Below are positions 62,660-64,000 of a DNA stretch of 64,000 nucleotides, one piece after another. Within the stretch, counting starts at the first letter, position 1. Each line of letters begins with the position of its first letter. The notes beneath the pieces were generated by a model. It ran no database searches, was not told the DNA's origin, and worked only from the letters and a program-made list of their open reading frames with translations. Source of the stretch: Hyphomicrobiales bacterium (lineage in GTDB: Bacteria > Pseudomonadota > Alphaproteobacteria > Rhizobiales > Rhizobiaceae). A program made the position numbers and the translations under genes. The DNA is taken from the NCBI GenBank assembly GCA_900473915.1, contig UCNG01000005.1:1-64000 (forward strand). The letters are read 5' to 3'.

Positions 62660-62873
62660 GGGAGCTGCAAGGTGATGCCTCATCCGACTGAATGAGATCG
62701 GCGTTTTGGCTATTTGTTTTAATGCGAGCCTCCCGAAAGCGATTACCGCTTTCGGGAGGCTCGTGCATATTGGAGCGCATTCCGAAAAGTGTGAACCGGT
62801 TTTCGGAAAAAAGGCGCGGTAAAATAAATAGTTAGAGCGCCGATCTGATCCTATCAGATGGAAACACGCTCCA
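62660..62873. repeat. Two composite palindromic repeats in head-to-head order
   Basis: First unit: module A variant CATCCGACTGAATGAGATCGGCG, linker TATTTGTTTTAATG, then a perfect 17-base-arm hairpin CGAGCCTCCCGAAAGCG/CGCTTTCGGGAGGCTCG (62725-62763). Second unit, inverted: GAGCGCATTCCGAAAAGTGTGAACCGGTTTTCGG, linker ATAAATAGTTA, GAGCGCCGATCTGATC...CACGCTC (62772-62873). Together with the VNTR this fills most of the 492-base gap between the cupin and IalB genes. Confidence 0.75.
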
Positions 62874-62898
62874 GAACCAGATAACCAACTTCCGAGCG

Positions 62899-63090
62899 CT
62901 ATCTTGGCCGGAAACCATCCCGGAAACCATCCCGGAAACCATCCCGGAAACCATCCCGGAAACCATCCCGGAAACCATCCCGGAAACCATCATTGTATAA
63001 TATATTATACTTATAGAATATTCTTAATAAAACCAATAAAACAATGGTATTGATTTCAAAAATGATTTTCCCTAAGAAAGCATAGAACAT
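62899..63090 (-). CDS. Possible small membrane protein with DGFR tandem repeats
   Basis: A 63-codon frame: a hydrophobic N-terminal helix ([24 protein letters not shown]) and a C-terminal stretch of seven DGFR units ending DGFRPR. The ATG at 63090 has AAAGG about eight bases upstream. The repeat keeps the reading frame because its unit is 12 bases. The N-terminal half is A/T-rich, unlike other genes here. No homologue recognised; it could be non-coding. Confidence 0.3.
   Translation of the reverse strand: MFYAFLGKIIFEINTIVLLVLLRIFYKYNILYNDGFRDGFRDGFRDGFRDGFRDGFRDGFRPR
62908..62991. repeat. 12-bp VNTR, seven perfect copies
   Basis: CCGGAAACCATC is repeated seven times with no change. On the minus strand each unit encodes Asp-Gly-Phe-Arg. 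Perfect identity suggests recent copy-number change. Confidence 0.95.
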
Positions 63091-63127
63091 ACAGAATGCC
63101 TTTAGTAAATTTAGAGAGATCCTATTT

Positions 63128-63646
63128 ATGAAAACCTACCGCGCAATTTGCCTCGCATTTACCTTTGCCGCCATTTCCAGCGCATCGGCGCTCGCGGCAC
63201 CGCTGCCGGGAGGAGCGAGCACGTTGCAGGAAACCTATCAGGACTGGACCGTTTCGTGCCAGTCGCAGAAGGAAGCCACCACCTGCGCAATCCGGCAGGA
63301 ACAGAGCAGTTCCCAGACCGGCCAGCGCGTGCTGACGGCAGAGCTTCGCAATGTTGAAGGAAAGGTGGAAGGCGTCCTGCTGATGCCGTTTGGTCTCGAT
63401 CTCGCCAAAGGCGCTTCGCTCAAGATCGATGAGACTGCCGGACCCAATCTCGCTTTCTCCACCTGCCTGCCGCAAGGCTGCCTGGCGCCGGTCGCGTTTG
63501 ACGCAAAGCAGGTCGCGGCTCTCAAGTCGGGCACCAATATCAACATCACCACGACGGCGTTGAGCCCAAGCCAGCCGGTCGCCTTCAAGATTTCCCTGAA
63601 GGGCTTTGGCGCCGCTCTCGACCGCATCGCCGCACTGACAAAGTGA
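63128..63646 (+). CDS. Invasion associated locus B (IalB) family protein
   Basis: A 172-residue exported protein. Signal peptide 1-23 ([10 protein letters not shown]), then the IalB domain (PF06776): [45 protein letters not shown], and [12 protein letters not shown] with conserved Cys pairs that likely form disulfides. Homologues are involved in erythrocyte invasion in Bartonella; in other alphaproteobacteria the role is unclear. The upstream 130 bases include A/T-rich promoter-like sequence. Confidence 0.85.
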   Translation: MKTYRAICLAFTFAAISSASALAAPLPGGASTLQETYQDWTVSCQSQKEATTCAIRQEQSSSQTGQRVLTAELRNVEGKVEGVLLMPFGLDLAKGASLKIDETAGPNLAFSTCLPQGCLAPVAFDAKQVAALKSGTNINITTTALSPSQPVAFKISLKGFGAALDRIAALTK

Positions 63647-64000
63647 TCGGCTCCGAGCGCCTGAGGCAAAAGCCGCAGGCCTCGGCGAAAGTAGCGATTT
63701 TCAGCCACCAGTACACCGAGGGTCGCCGTTTGCTGACCAGCATGATGGCCTTTGGAACAGAGGCAAACAACCCTCTCCGGAGCGGCCCCGGTTAGGACGC
63801 GTCCCGAAGGATGTGAAATGCCGACGCACGGAGATCAGTCCATCGACTGATTTCCGGTCCCGCTTCAATCAGATCAAATCATCACTCCGAACCGAACCAA
63901 TGGAACCGCTCAAATATTTGTACTTCCCATTATCTCACGCGAATCCGCTTTGCGTCTTTTCTGGAAACACTATAGAGCGACAACAAGTCTATTTTTAGAA
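63647..64000. other. Right-edge intergenic stretch with a decayed repeat
   Basis: No gene was recognised in the last 354 bases. At about 63901-63974 GGAACCGCTC...CGCGAATCCGCTTTGCGTCTTTTCTGGAAAC matches modules A and B of the dispersed repeat with many changes. Small open frames here have no ribosome site. Confidence 0.45.

Noticed and set aside
62908-62991. Possible CRISPR array
   Set aside because: The 12-base units are directly adjacent with no spacers, so it is a simple tandem repeat.
63672-63765. Second copy of the 6979-7130 element at the right edge
   Set aside because: Shares only scattered words such as GGCGAAA and GATTTTC; no matching terminal inverted repeats were found.

Overview
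The window reads as chromosomal DNA of a Brucella/Ochrobactrum-type alphaproteobacterium (Hyphomicrobiales, Brucellaceae). Grounds: a split Fo operon atpI-atpB-atpE-atpF'-atpF with near-family-standard protein sequences, a BacA peptide transporter, an Omp2-type alphaproteobacterial porin, an IalB family protein, the ccoNOQP-ccoGHIS (fix) cluster, and many copies of a ~103 bp palindromic repeat of the size reported for the Brucella Bru-RS elements. Genus is inferred from remembered family sequences, not from a search. No rRNA, tRNA, CRISPR array, IS element or prophage was seen.

Layout. 1-3.1 kb: Fo sector of ATP synthase (minus strand), with a promoter upstream of atpI and an array of mini-hairpins before atpB. 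3.3-13 kb: envelope and housekeeping genes (SleB-type hydrolase, GFA enzyme, DUF1311 protein, TenA, an L,D-transpeptidase, a YegD-like Hsp70, a secreted pair with an OmpA-like protein, Der GTPase and a YfgM-like TPR protein). 13-22.6 kb: polysaccharide deacetylase, BacA, an MFS carrier, an Ada/2OG-oxygenase repair pair, a YffB-type reductase, a FUSC protein, an AadA-like nucleotidyltransferase, a ClpP paralogue, and an ArsR/SRPBCC pair. 22.6-28.5 kb: periplasmic thiol and wall enzymes (DsbA, L,D-transpeptidase, DsbD) divergent from a PmrAB/QseBC-like two-component system with an exact PmrA-type box between them. 28.6-36.7 kb: cbb3 oxidase and its maturation genes behind an FNR/FixK box.

36.7-54.4 kb is a nitrogen-scavenging island. 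Guanine deaminase, xanthine dehydrogenase (XdhABC), PuuD urate oxidase, HiuH, a PuuE-UraD fusion and ureidoglycine aminohydrolase degrade guanine towards ureidoglycolate. Gcl, Hyi, tartronate semialdehyde reductase and glycerate kinase take glyoxylate to 2-phosphoglycerate. IclR and LysR regulators sit in the middle. The steps allantoate to ureidoglycine and ureidoglycolate to glyoxylate have no gene here.

54.4-64 kb: an Omp2-type porin flanked by repeats and a candidate small RNA, a TakP-like TRAP transporter with a neighbouring NarL-type two-component system, a periplasmic cupin, a 12-bp tandem repeat that encodes DGFR units in a possible small membrane protein, and an IalB family protein. 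The most unusual content is between the genes: composite palindromic repeats (about a dozen copies), one of which supplies the C-terminus of ClpP; UUCG hairpins; a heptad inverted repeat between ccoP and ccoG; and the VNTR small ORF.
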